A stretch of DNA of 64,000 nucleotides from an uncultured bacterium (GTDB lineage: Bacteria; Bacillota_I; Bacilli_A; RFN20; CAG-826): positions 1 through 64,000 of the forward strand of contig CASFZN010000018.1 in assembly GCA_949299195.1 (NCBI GenBank), read 5' to 3'. Positions 15,891 to 25,300 of this stretch are shown here, piece by piece (position 1 is the stretch's first letter; each line of letters starts with the position of its first letter). Made by a program: the position numbers and the translations under genes. The notes under the pieces are model-generated. The model made no database searches, was not told the origin of the DNA, and was given only the letters and a program-made list of their open reading frames with translations.

Positions 15891-16235
15891 TTAAAAGTTT
15901 TGGCCATTAAATCCCCAATATTCAGTCAAATTATAATAAACATAGACTCTTGAAGAAGACATGTTTAAAGTTTTAGAGAGATAATTAGTTATTTCATTGG
16001 TTAACTTATTTAATGCAATAGGATTAGCGCTACTTCCATAAATCAACACCTTTACAATAGCTGCTTTTTCATTACTTCCTTTAAAATATAAAGATTCATT
16101 ATCTTTTAAATTAACCATTAACCAGTTTTCACTTTTACCTGGAATTATTGAAATTAAATCTCCGAATTTAGATTTAATTTCTTCTTTTAATGATTTTTCG
16201 ATTTCTTGGTTATAATTAAGTTCAATATATGGCAT
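15891..16235 (-). CDS. MIF/D-dopachrome tautomerase-like protein
   Basis: A 114-residue protein of the macrophage migration inhibitory factor fold, a trimeric tautomerase family. The start MPYIELNYN keeps Pro2, the catalytic base once Met is removed, and the rest follows the MIF layout: NWLMVNLKDNESLYFKGS, then VKVLIYGSSANP, then a helix LTNEITNYLSKTL, then SRVYVYYNLTEYWGFNG. The family ranges from bacteria to human MIF. The substrate is unknown; phenylpyruvate tautomerase activity is typical of relatives. It appears to be a single-gene unit. SD-like AAGGAG precedes the ATG. Confidence 0.7.
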   Translation of the reverse strand: MPYIELNYNQEIEKSLKEEIKSKFGDLISIIPGKSENWLMVNLKDNESLYFKGSNEKAAIVKVLIYGSSANPIALNKLTNEITNYLSKTLNMSSSRVYVYYNLTEYWGFNGQNF

Positions 16236-16401
16236 AAATTTCTCCTTTTTAATTACTACTATTTTAAGATAATAATCGTAATTATTTAATGAATGAATTT
16301 TATTATAACGAAAATATTAAGATTATATTAGATTTTATCCTTTTAATTGAAAAGCGATTTTAATTTGATAGTATATTGCGTATAAAAACGAAGGGTAGAA
16401 T

Positions 16402-16965
16402 ATGAAAGAGATCGTATTAAATGAACAAGAGATTCAAGAAATAGTCAAAAGAATGGCTAGTGAATTAAAAGAAAAGTTTAAAGATAGTGATTCAATTCCT
16501 GTATTTATCGGTGTTTTAAAAGGTTCATTACCTTTTATGATGGATTTAATGAAATATTACGATTTACCTTTAATCGAAGATTTTATTCAAGTTTCTAGTT
16601 ATGATGGAACTGAATCTACCGGTGTTATCCACTTAAAAAAAGATATTACTGAAGATATTAAAAATAAAAACATTGTTATAGTTGAAGATATTATCGATAC
16701 CGGTACTACTTTGGCTTATTTAAAACAATATTTTAAAGTTAAATATCAACCAAGAAGTATTACCATTATTTCATTCTTAGATAAAAAACCATTAAGAAAA
16801 GTAGATTTAGAAGCCGATATTGTTGGAGTTTCATTAAATAAGAACCAATTCTTAGTAGGATATGGACTCGATTATAACGAAATCAATAGAAACGTTCCTT
16901 ATATCTTTATTCCAGATGAACAAGATTTAGAAAAACGGAATGAAACATTGAAGAATAATAAATAA
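16402..16965 (+). CDS. hpt: hypoxanthine phosphoribosyltransferase
   Basis: Purine salvage enzyme that makes IMP or GMP from hypoxanthine or guanine and PRPP. It has 187 residues. The PRPP-binding motif IVIVEDIIDTGTTL spans about residues 91-104. FIGVLKGSLPFMMDL near the N-terminus is the conserved flexible-loop region and SSYDGTESTG is the active-site loop. VGYGLDYNEINRNVPYI is the usual C-terminal signature. AAGGG before the ATG is a weak ribosome-binding site. Confidence 0.93.
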   Translation: MKEIVLNEQEIQEIVKRMASELKEKFKDSDSIPVFIGVLKGSLPFMMDLMKYYDLPLIEDFIQVSSYDGTESTGVIHLKKDITEDIKNKNIVIVEDIIDTGTTLAYLKQYFKVKYQPRSITIISFLDKKPLRKVDLEADIVGVSLNKNQFLVGYGLDYNEINRNVPYIFIPDEQDLEKRNETLKNNK

Positions 16966-16973
16966 TATTGAAC

Positions 16974-17001
16974 AAGGCCTTGATTCTAAAAGGTCTTTTT
17001 T
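16974..17001 (+). terminator. hpt terminator
   Basis: GGCCTT (16976-16981) pairs with AAGGTC (16990-16995, one G-T pair), followed by six T residues. Confidence 0.55.
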
Positions 17002-17010
17002 AATGCTCAC

Positions 17011-17034
17011 AAAGTTTCCATGTGGAAACTTTTT
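17011..17034. repeat. mosaic repeat, CACGTG-type palindrome (CATGTG variant)
   Basis: AAAGTTTCCATGTGGAAACT followed by TTTT. This is a near-perfect palindrome between the convergent hpt and galK genes. It could also act as a hairpin terminator. Confidence 0.6.
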
Positions 17035-17092
17035 ATCTTTATAACTTTACTAGAAAATTACCAGTTTTCTACTAGTAAATTTGCTACTAAAA

Positions 17093-17133
17093 AAGACTTT
17101 CCACGTGGAAAGTCTTATGTTCGATAATTATCG
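17093..17133. repeat. mosaic repeat: CACGTG palindrome plus CGATAATTATCG
   Basis: AAGACTTTCCACGTGGAAAG with TCTT is a perfect 24-base palindrome (17093-17116). It is followed by the perfect 12-base palindrome CGATAATTATCG (17122-17133) just after galK. Here the flanks (GACTTT/AAAGTC) differ from the other copies but the change is compensated on both arms. Confidence 0.7.
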
Positions 17134-17138
17134 TATTT

Positions 17139-18311
17139 TTATAATTTTTCGAAATTACATGCTTTAGGAGAAATGTAAACTTTAAAGTATTTATCTTTTT
17201 GAGGATATTTTTCTGCTAAAACTTTATCAAATTCTTCTACAAAGTCATTTTTAATAAAGGCTAAAACAGTTCCTTTAAATCCACCGCCATGAATTCTAAT
17301 GGCTCCATGATTTCCAATAATTGGAGTTAAATCATCAATAATATTTTGTGGAGAACCTTCATATTCGCCTTTGACATATGTATTTTCAATGTTATCTTTA
17401 GAAGTTGCTTGGCTACTTCTAATAGCTTCTAAGAATTCTTCAATATCACTTCTTTCAATAGCATCTTTTGCTTTTAAAACATTTTTATTTTCAATAAAGA
17501 AGTGTTTTGCCTTTCTTTTAACTGCAGCATCAACGTCTAAAGCTTCGATTTTATCGAAGATTTCTTCTTCTTTTAAAGTAACATCTCTTAAGAAATCCTT
17601 ATTATCTAATAATTTAGCAACTTCTTTCATTCCTGCAGGAATAGCTGCATATAAAGGAGTTAAAGCGGCGTGATTTCCTTCCGATTTAACTAAATATAAG
17701 GTCAAAGGTAGATTAAATGGTAAAGTTGTGATAATTGGATTTTCAATATTTCCAAAATCAATAAAATTAGATGAATCAAAACTTGTACCAACTTGATCTA
17801 ATAAGCCACAAGGTTTATTAAAATAAACATTTTCAGCATATTGACCGGTTTTAGCAATTACTAACGGTGGAATTTTACCATCATTAAAAAGGTAAGAAAC
17901 TGTATATCCAAATAAAGATTCAATTGCTGCAGAAGATGAAACACCACTACCATTAGGAATTTCACTTGATAAATACATATTAAATGAGCCAATTTTATAA
18001 CCTAATTCGGATAATTTTCTTAAAATACCCTTACATAAAGCAATTGGTCTACCATATTCTTCGCTTTTTGGTTCTAAATCAGTTACTTTAAATGAAAATT
18101 CATTATATCCTTCGCTTTTGACTCTAATTAAATCGTCTTTAGCGATAACTAATGCACTTTTTGCTCTTAATGAACAGTTAGCAACTAAACATAATCCATG
18201 ATTATGATCGGTATGATTACCGATTATTTCAAATCTTCCACCAGTATCTAATAAATAATCTGGTTTGAATGAAAAATATTTCTCAAATTCTTCCCTGATA
18301 TTATGTGCCAT
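17139..18311 (-). CDS. galK: galactokinase
   Basis: GHMP-family kinase that makes galactose-1-phosphate, the first committed step of the Leloir pathway. It has 390 residues. The galactokinase signature GRFEIIGNHTDHNHG is near the N-terminus (residues 24-39), the ATP-binding PNGSGVSSSAA motif follows, and the third GHMP motif GAIRIHGGGFKGTVLAF is near the C-terminus. It is the last gene of galM-galT-galK, 2 nt after galT. Confidence 0.95.
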   Translation of the reverse strand: MAHNIREEFEKYFSFKPDYLLDTGGRFEIIGNHTDHNHGLCLVANCSLRAKSALVIAKDDLIRVKSEGYNEFSFKVTDLEPKSEEYGRPIALCKGILRKLSELGYKIGSFNMYLSSEIPNGSGVSSSAAIESLFGYTVSYLFNDGKIPPLVIAKTGQYAENVYFNKPCGLLDQVGTSFDSSNFIDFGNIENPIITTLPFNLPLTLYLVKSEGNHAALTPLYAAIPAGMKEVAKLLDNKDFLRDVTLKEEEIFDKIEALDVDAAVKRKAKHFFIENKNVLKAKDAIERSDIEEFLEAIRSSQATSKDNIENTYVKGEYEGSPQNIIDDLTPIIGNHGAIRIHGGGFKGTVLAFIKNDFVEEFDKVLAEKYPQKDKYFKVYISPKACNFEKL

Positions 18312-18313
18312 AA

Positions 18314-19840
18314 CTAAAATTTAATTCCTCCTATAAATTTTTCTAATCCCTTAGTTCCTACTTCGTCTTCTTTAAATACTGCAGTATTAACTAAGATATT
18401 ACGACATACTTTATTAATATATTCTCTAACTAATAAATCTAAATCATTATTAGTTTGATATTCATTTTTAATATCATGATACATTGAAATGAAATTATCG
18501 ACCATATCAGGATATTTTTGAGTTAATTCTTCATCGCTCATATTATTAATTACACCATCTTTAATTTGATTTGATTGTCTAATTAATCTTGCTGGAAGAA
18601 CAAAAAGTCCCATAGCTTCGATAATTCCAATACCTTCACTCTTAATATGATGATATTCTTTATGAGCGTGGAAGATTCCATCAGGATATTCTTCATTAGT
18701 TCTATTATTTCTTAAAATTAAATATAAAGAATATTTATTACCATCTTTTTTAATACATGGAGTAATGGTGTTATGCTTTGTTTCACTGGTATGAGAAAGG
18801 ATATTATTTTCTTCGTCATCATATTCTCTCCATTTGGTTAAGATTTTAGTAGCAATATCAACGATATCTTCTTTATCTTCGCCTTCAATTAAAAGTGCCG
18901 TGTTATACCAATCTGCTAATGATAATTTAGAAGTGTGATTTCCTCCAATATCGAAATATCTTAAAGCTTTAGCATGCATAATTGGTAAACGATGTTCACC
19001 GCCTTGATAATGTTCATGATTTAAAATTGAACCACCAACAATTGGTAAATCGGCGTTACTTCCAACAAAGAAATATGGGAAAGTATCGACGAATTCGATT
19101 AATTTTCTAAATGTGGATTCATTGATAACCATGTTGGTATGAGTATCTTTTAATACGATACAGTGCATATTAAAATATCCATATGGTGAATATTGTAAAT
19201 ACCAAGTTTCATTATCAAGTTTAAGAGGAATTAAACGAATATTTTCTCTTGCTGGATGATCATCTCTTCCATAATATCCTAAATTCTCTTTACATAATAA
19301 ACACTTAGGATATTTTTCTTCGGTGGCCGGTTTTTTAACTAAGAGTTTAGCAATATCTTTATTTGATTTTTCTGGTTTAGAAAGATTGATAGAAACTTCG
19401 AAATTTCTTTCTTTATAATCAGTGCTCCAAACCATATTTTTATCGATTTTGCTCTTTTTAACATAGTCATTTTTAATCGATAAATCAAAAAGGTAATCTA
19501 AAGCTTCTTTTTCGGATTGAGTAGCCTTTAAGTAATTAAATTTTTCAATCACTTTTGAAGGAGGTTGCGTCATGATTCCGAATATTTTAGTAATCTTTCT
19601 TTCAATCTCATTATCTGTTAATTCAGGATGAGTTTCTTTTAAAAAGTCGGTGAATTTTTCAACAAAGTAATCACTAGTTTTTAAAGTTTTGACAAATTCC
19701 TTATTAAAATCTTCTTCTAAGAAGGTATTTAAATGTAATTCGCCAAGAATAATATTTTTAAAATAAATCTCATCTTCTTTTTTTAAATCTAAATTTAAAT
19801 ATGCGTATTCAACTAATTCATTAATAACCCTATAAATCAT
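18314..19840 (-). CDS. galT: UDP-glucose--hexose-1-phosphate uridylyltransferase
   Basis: Class II (Firmicutes-type) GalT of 508 residues, exchanging UMP between UDP-glucose and galactose-1-phosphate. The family features KCLLCKENLGYYGRDDHPARENIR and SILNHEHYQGGEHRLPI, the latter containing the HxHxQG-type active-site motif, are present. The middle gene of the gal operon, it follows galM after 12 nt. AAGGGG before its ATG is the ribosome-binding site. galE was not found in this window. Confidence 0.93.
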   Translation of the reverse strand: MIYRVINELVEYAYLNLDLKKEDEIYFKNIILGELHLNTFLEEDFNKEFVKTLKTSDYFVEKFTDFLKETHPELTDNEIERKITKIFGIMTQPPSKVIEKFNYLKATQSEKEALDYLFDLSIKNDYVKKSKIDKNMVWSTDYKERNFEVSINLSKPEKSNKDIAKLLVKKPATEEKYPKCLLCKENLGYYGRDDHPARENIRLIPLKLDNETWYLQYSPYGYFNMHCIVLKDTHTNMVINESTFRKLIEFVDTFPYFFVGSNADLPIVGGSILNHEHYQGGEHRLPIMHAKALRYFDIGGNHTSKLSLADWYNTALLIEGEDKEDIVDIATKILTKWREYDDEENNILSHTSETKHNTITPCIKKDGNKYSLYLILRNNRTNEEYPDGIFHAHKEYHHIKSEGIGIIEAMGLFVLPARLIRQSNQIKDGVINNMSDEELTQKYPDMVDNFISMYHDIKNEYQTNNDLDLLVREYINKVCRNILVNTAVFKEDEVGTKGLEKFIGGIKF

Positions 19841-19852
19841 AAAATTTACCCC

Positions 19853-20845
19853 TTATTTTTTAAATTCAATTTTATATGTAATAAAGTATTCATATTTTTC
19901 ATTTTTCTTAAAATATAAACTATCTTTATTTAATAAATTAAGTTCAGGTTCAAGTGCGATACCTCTTCTTTCTTTTAAAGAAGGATAATTATTAAATTCA
20001 ACATCAGTCAATGAAGAATCTGCATAAATATTCATTGCTGGATAGGAAGTAGTTAATGTAACCTTAATATCTTTTGATTCTAAAATTACTTCATGAATAT
20101 CATCTAATTCATTAAAGATAAAGGTATTATCGATAGTTCCAATTTTAGTTTTATTAGCTTCATCGAGATTATATTTTAAAGTTGATCCTTCTTTAAATGA
20201 TAAATATTTAGGAGCATCGATTACTTCTTTTAACAATAAATTATCATAACAATCTCCAATTTTAGGAGCATCGAACTTTAAATAATATTCATCAATTGTC
20301 TTAGTTCTATTTAAATTCCAATAGATATGATTGGAAAGATTAATAACCATATCTTCTTCTACATCTACTTTTTGAATAATATCGAATTTATCTTCATTTT
20401 TATAAAGTCTATAGGTATTATAGACCATTCCTTTTCCTATTAATCCGGTGTCATTACCTTCAAAATATGTTTTAAAAATAACATCGATAAAATCTTTATT
20501 TTCTTTATCGATAACTTCATAATCCCACACTTTAAAGGAAAGTGAATTATATTCACCACCATGAAGTAAAAAACCTGTACTTGTTTCTTTTAAGGTAACT
20601 TCATTATTCTTAGCATTAAATTTAGTAGCAAGTCTTCCAGCTACAAGTCCTAAAGTTTTATTAAAATATTGAGGACTCTTTAAAAAGAGGTCGACATCTT
20701 TTAATTCTAAAACTAAAGGCATATTATCATTTAAATATAAAGAATAAATGGATGCTCCTAAAGAAGAAAATGTAAAGGTTAAGTTATGAGCTTTTATTTC
20801 AAAAAAATTAACATCTAAACCATTATATTTTGTTTTTAGATTCAT
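19853..20845 (-). CDS. galM: aldose 1-epimerase (galactose mutarotase)
   Basis: Interconverts the alpha and beta anomers of galactose ahead of galactokinase. It has 330 residues with a beta-rich fold. The conserved GLVAGRLATKF, FLLHGGEYN with the catalytic His region, VINLSNHIYWNLN with the second His, and the C-terminal ALEPELNLLN with the catalytic Glu match the family. It is the first gene of the gal operon; AAAGGTGG lies about 10 nt before the ATG. A TATAAT also lies immediately before the ATG, but the good ribosome-binding site argues for an upstream start. Confidence 0.9.
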   Translation of the reverse strand: MNLKTKYNGLDVNFFEIKAHNLTFTFSSLGASIYSLYLNDNMPLVLELKDVDLFLKSPQYFNKTLGLVAGRLATKFNAKNNEVTLKETSTGFLLHGGEYNSLSFKVWDYEVIDKENKDFIDVIFKTYFEGNDTGLIGKGMVYNTYRLYKNEDKFDIIQKVDVEEDMVINLSNHIYWNLNRTKTIDEYYLKFDAPKIGDCYDNLLLKEVIDAPKYLSFKEGSTLKYNLDEANKTKIGTIDNTFIFNELDDIHEVILESKDIKVTLTTSYPAMNIYADSSLTDVEFNNYPSLKERRGIALEPELNLLNKDSLYFKKNEKYEYFITYKIEFKK

Positions 20846-21126
20846 ATTATTATATCCACCTTTATGACCTTAATTATTTTATCATTAATTTTAATGTAAT
20901 TCATTAATGGATAAATCAAATATTAAAGATTTTTAATAGTTAAGTCTTAAAGTGTCAATTTAAAAATATTTTTATTCATTAATTAATAAAAATCAAAACC
21001 AAATAATTTATAGATATAAAAATTAATAAAAGATTTGTTAGGAAAAGACTATAATTAAAAACTTTTATCTATAAAATTTCTTTAAATTTTAATGATATTA
21101 AGGAGATAACTAGATTTATAGAAAGT
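20846..21126. other. AT-rich spacer, no gene recognised
   Basis: Very AT-rich sequence upstream of galM. It should hold the gal promoter and any operator on the minus strand, but no convincing -35/-10 pair or dyad was found. No ORF of note. Confidence 0.5.
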
Positions 21127-21532
21127 TCAACAAATACAATAATTAGAAAAAATCTGATTTATTATTGAAAACAATATTAAATTTAAAGTTTTATTATTAT
21201 TAGAAGAGGGATTATCTTTAACTATTGGTAAAAGACATGTAATTATGATTATTAGACTATTCTTTAAAATCATTCCCGAAATAATCCAATTTATTTTATT
21301 TATAAGGTCATTTCTTTTTAAAACTAATCTAGTGGTATCTTCATTATCGACTAGATCAGTTAAATTACATTAAAAATGATGCGATTTTTTCAGCATTTTC
21401 TTGAGTTGGAAAAACTGCACCATTTTCATATTTACTTAATAAGGTTCTTGAAACATATACTTCTTTTGCTAACTCTTCTTAGGTTAAAGCTTTTTCTTTT
21501 CTAAATCTTTTTAATTTGTCTGAAAATCTCAT
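21127..21532 (-). pseudogene. broken XRE-family regulator with membrane tail
   Basis: Starting at 21532 the minus strand reads MRFSDKLKRFRKEKALT, an in-frame TAA (21481-21479), then EELAKEVYVSRTLLSKYENG and FPTQENAEKIASF: a clear HTH_3/XRE domain in which the usual Gln of LTQEEL is replaced by a stop. After a second lesion near 21365-21375 (net loss of two bases), another frame continues TDLVDNEDTTRLVLKRNDL and then a hydrophobic segment INWIISGMILKNSLIIIITCLL, ending at a TGA at 21127. Intact relatives are short XRE proteins with C-terminal membrane helices. Two independent lesions show that it is dead. Confidence 0.75.
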
Positions 21533-21669
21533 TTAATCAAACCTTATGTAATATATTATATAAATTTAGTTTTAGTTGTTTATTCTCCTATTTTTATAAT
21601 AACTATCATAATTTTTAATAATAAAAATAGGAACTATCATAATATCAAAATAAAAACCAAAAACTCGAT

Positions 21670-21990
21670 CTATATAAATACCTTCAAAAAAGTATCATGA
21701 ACATTAAAAAAGGTAACTAAACCTAAATACATCTTTCCGTTTTGATATATCAGAAAATCCTGATCCAAAGATTCTCCCTTCATACATACTAACCATAAAA
21801 ATATTAAATAAGCGAAAGTTATAAACAATAATTCAATATTAAATAAGTAACTTACTTTATGTTTATTGAATAAATAGTATATAAAAAAGGAAATTAGAAT
21901 TATAAATGAAGCAATAAAAACGCATATATATGTCGGTCTAAATAAGATGTTAATCGATTTAAAGAAATTGTTTTTGTTGTTATTATCCAA
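21670..21990 (-). CDS. hypothetical membrane protein
   Basis: A 106-residue ORF, family not recognised. Two strong hydrophobic segments (about residues 20-41 and 49-70, with IFLWLVC at the end of the second) are joined by a short KHKVSY loop; a hydrophilic tail of about 35 residues follows. No Shine-Dalgarno is evident. It lies in a locus with a decayed regulator and may be a remnant of a longer gene. Confidence 0.4.
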   Translation of the reverse strand: MDNNNKNNFFKSINILFRPTYICVFIASFIILISFFIYYLFNKHKVSYLFNIELLFITFAYLIFLWLVCMKGESLDQDFLIYQNGKMYLGLVTFFNVHDTFLKVFI

Positions 21991-22059
21991 ATAATTAAAT
22001 AAATAGTAGTAATATTAAAATTTATAATATATGTACTTCTTCTTTTGAAAAATGAAGCT

Positions 22060-22191
22060 TCATGTTGTCTTTTTAACTGAAAATATCTTCTTTATTAAAA
22101 GTATTATTTCATCTTTTGATAATTTATAAGTTTGTAACAATTCATCCTTGTATTTTTTATCCAAAGATGTCGTGAAGGTCGTCTTCTTGAT
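22060..22191 (-). pseudogene. possible coding remnant without a start codon
   Basis: A 43-codon minus-strand open stretch reads KKTTFTTSLDKKYKDELLQT followed by YKLSKDEIILLIKKIF and ends at a TGA. Composition and periodicity look protein-like (a short strand then two helices, somewhat like ribbon-helix-helix proteins), but there is no start codon and a stop lies just upstream. The rest of 21991-22362 shows nothing else recognisable. Confidence 0.25.
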
Positions 22192-22281
22192 TTATAAATA
22201 GAAGCTATCATTGTTCTTTTTAAAAATAAAATATCTAATTAAGTTTATAGAAATTTCACATTGTGAAATATTTGAATATTA

Positions 22282-22307
22282 AAAAAGTTTCCACGTGGAA
22301 ACTTTTT
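22282..22307. repeat. mosaic repeat, CACGTG palindrome with A/T tracts
   Basis: Five A residues, GTTTCCACGTGGAAAC and five T residues form a perfect 26-base palindrome, which is also a hairpin with T tracts on both strands. Downstream come AGTAAGCTTT and CTTAGTAAG motifs (22315-22341). It lies just beyond the protease gene. Confidence 0.7.
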
Positions 22308-22362
22308 AAATATTAGTAAGCTTTAATTATTTCTTAGTAAGTTTAAGAAATGATTCTATTTA

Positions 22363-25300
22363 TCATTTATTTTTACTGTTTTTCTTGATAACAACAATTA
22401 CTATTGCTCCAATTAATAAAATTCCTGCAACTCCTAATAATCCATATAAAGCATAGATCAATCCGTTATAAATTCTTTCTCCACTTCCAATTAAATAGAC
22501 GTTGAAAGAAGAATATTTGCTCTTAAATCTAATGAAGTCTTCATTATCGCTATTATCAATATTAATAATAGATAACGATCCATTATCATTGATTCTTAAT
22601 TCTTTAAAGTTATCAAAATCAATCATTAAAGAGTAATATACATCGTTTACAAAATTAACTTCGATACCATTCCTCGATTTAACCTTTATGTTATATGAAG
22701 AAGGCGAAAGTGTTGTCTTTTCTAGATTTATTCCATTATTTACATCTCTTCCTCCTAAAATAAATCTATAATCTTTAAAATATTTAATGCCGATTTTAGC
22801 ATCTTCATTGCTTGTAATCTCGATAAATATCGTATTTTGAATTGAATAAGGCACTGAATCTAAATTTAAAGTTATAATAATCTCTTCACTTGCGCCATTA
22901 ACTTCCAAATATTCGTTATTATCTTTAATTGAAACAGAATTAAGCGTGATTTCTTTTAATGAAATATCGCTAACATAAATTTTCAAGGTATCTCCCGAAA
23001 GAGTCATATTCATAATCTTAGGATATGAAATGTATTCTTCGTTAAGATGTAACTTAATTGTTTCGTTATAAATATTTCCATCTACTAAATTAAATGTAAG
23101 ATTAAGAGTATAAATCGCGCTTGTTTCATCAATAGTTAAATCTTCAAGTGGAATAAATAAATATCCTCTATGAACAAAATGATATGAAGATTCTAAACTA
23201 GATTGAGGTAAAATAGCAGACCTATAAAGTTGGGCACTAGCTTGATTACTATAATAGGTATCTTCAAATCTATAGGATGAAATAAGAGAATTATTTTCAT
23301 CAAATAATGTAACATTATTATTAACAACACTCTTAGTTATAAAAAGTTGAATCGATAACCCTTCATAATTATTCGAACTGGATAAATAATCTTTTTCGCT
23401 ATAAACATGAATTATTCCTTCTTCATCTTTATAACCATCTAAAATTAAATATTCTTTTTCTAGCGATGAAGATCCATCAACAATGTTGGTGTAATAATAA
23501 TTATCATCCTTACCTAATAGGAAATAACTTCCGCTTCTAAAGTTGTCTCTACCATAAGTATTTTTTGCATAATTATCAACAATTTCACTTTCATAAACCA
23601 ATTCACTATCTTTTAAGAAAGAAAATTCTTCATAAGGAGAAACTTCACTATAATCTCCATAAAAAGATAAAAATGACATATTTAATGAAATTTCTTCGTT
23701 TTCTAAATCATTTAAAATTAAATATCCTTCTAAATAAGTACCATTTGGGAAATTAGCCAAATAATCTTTTGAAGAGGAAGTTAATACATGGTCAACTATG
23801 ACTTCATTTTCTCCTTCAATAGCATTAATTTGACCTAAATCTACAGTTTCTAAAACCAAATCATCTTCATTTATAAATAATCCACTCTTTCCAGTGATAT
23901 CATCTTTATAAATTCTAGGGGCCATGATTACTAATTGAGCATCATATTTAGAAGCTTTTTCACTTGTTAAAGTAGCTTTATATTCAATATTATCTTTATC
24001 TTTTAATGAATATAATTCGACATTTGACTCATCATTTTGAGTTAAGTAACTACTTGTATTAAATGCGTTTTTTAAGTTAACTAATCCGTTACCTTGTCTT
24101 CTAGGAGATAAATATTCTCCATGTTCATCTTTTAAAAGAGTTGTTGCTGAAAGCATCTTTCTTTTAACAGATTCTTTAACTTCTTTTTCATTGGTTTCAT
24201 CATATTTAAAAGATGACAATAAGCTAGTATAAGCGCCAGTTAAATTTGGAGTAGCCATACTGGTTCCGTTTTTAAATCCATAGATACTATCGGAATAATC
24301 TCCCTTTACACTATCATAGATAATTGCTCCATATACGCTACTTCCAGGGGCAACCAAATCAACCTTTAAAGTCAAATCGCTACCTGGTCCGCTCGAAGAA
24401 AAGGTCGATAAAGATTCATTATAAAAAAATATAGTCTTTTGTTCGCTATTTTTTAAGGTTTCTCCATTATTATATGTAACTACCGCGACAGGAATATCAA
24501 TATAAGAAAGGTCAAAAACTTTTTCTCCGTTTTCGATTTTATATTTTAAATCAGGATTTTTTCTAAATTCATCGTCACTAATTTCATATGCAAAATATGG
24601 TAAACTGCTCTCTCCTTCGCTATTTACGATAATTAAACCACTAGCGCCGGCTTCAATTGCTCTTTGTATTTTTAAATAGAAAGGAATTTCTCCTCGATCA
24701 ACAACAGCAATTTTCCTATTAACATCGAGATTTTCATAATCATTTTTATCGCCATATCCAGGAATTACAACGTATTCAAATTCTTTATTTTCATTGGTGT
24801 AATCGTAGAATAAAACTTCTTCTGGATAATAGGTAGCAATATAACCTTCGCCATCTTCATATCCAACATAATTTTTAATTCGATCATATATAGCAATCGA
24901 ACGATTACCAATAAGGCCATAAACGTTTGAAACATCATCACTTAAAGTTGAAGAACCAACAGTAATAACATCTTCATGGTTGCTTAAATCAGACATTAAA
25001 CCAGTATCAACGCTATTGATGCTTGAATATTCATAATCGGTTCCTATATAAGAGCTTTTTCCATCATTACCTGCAGCTACAAAGACATTACACCCTTCAT
25101 CAACTAAAGCTGAAATCACTTCATTAACTGCTTTATCTGCTTCATAAGTTTCATAATTTAAAGCACTTCCAAATGACATGTTAATTGAATCAACGCCTAA
25201 TAAATAGCAATCTTCTAAAGCTTTTAGATAAACAGAAGATGTACATCCTCCTTCTCTATCATTAAAAACTTTCATTAATGCGAGTTGAGAAGAGGAGGCT

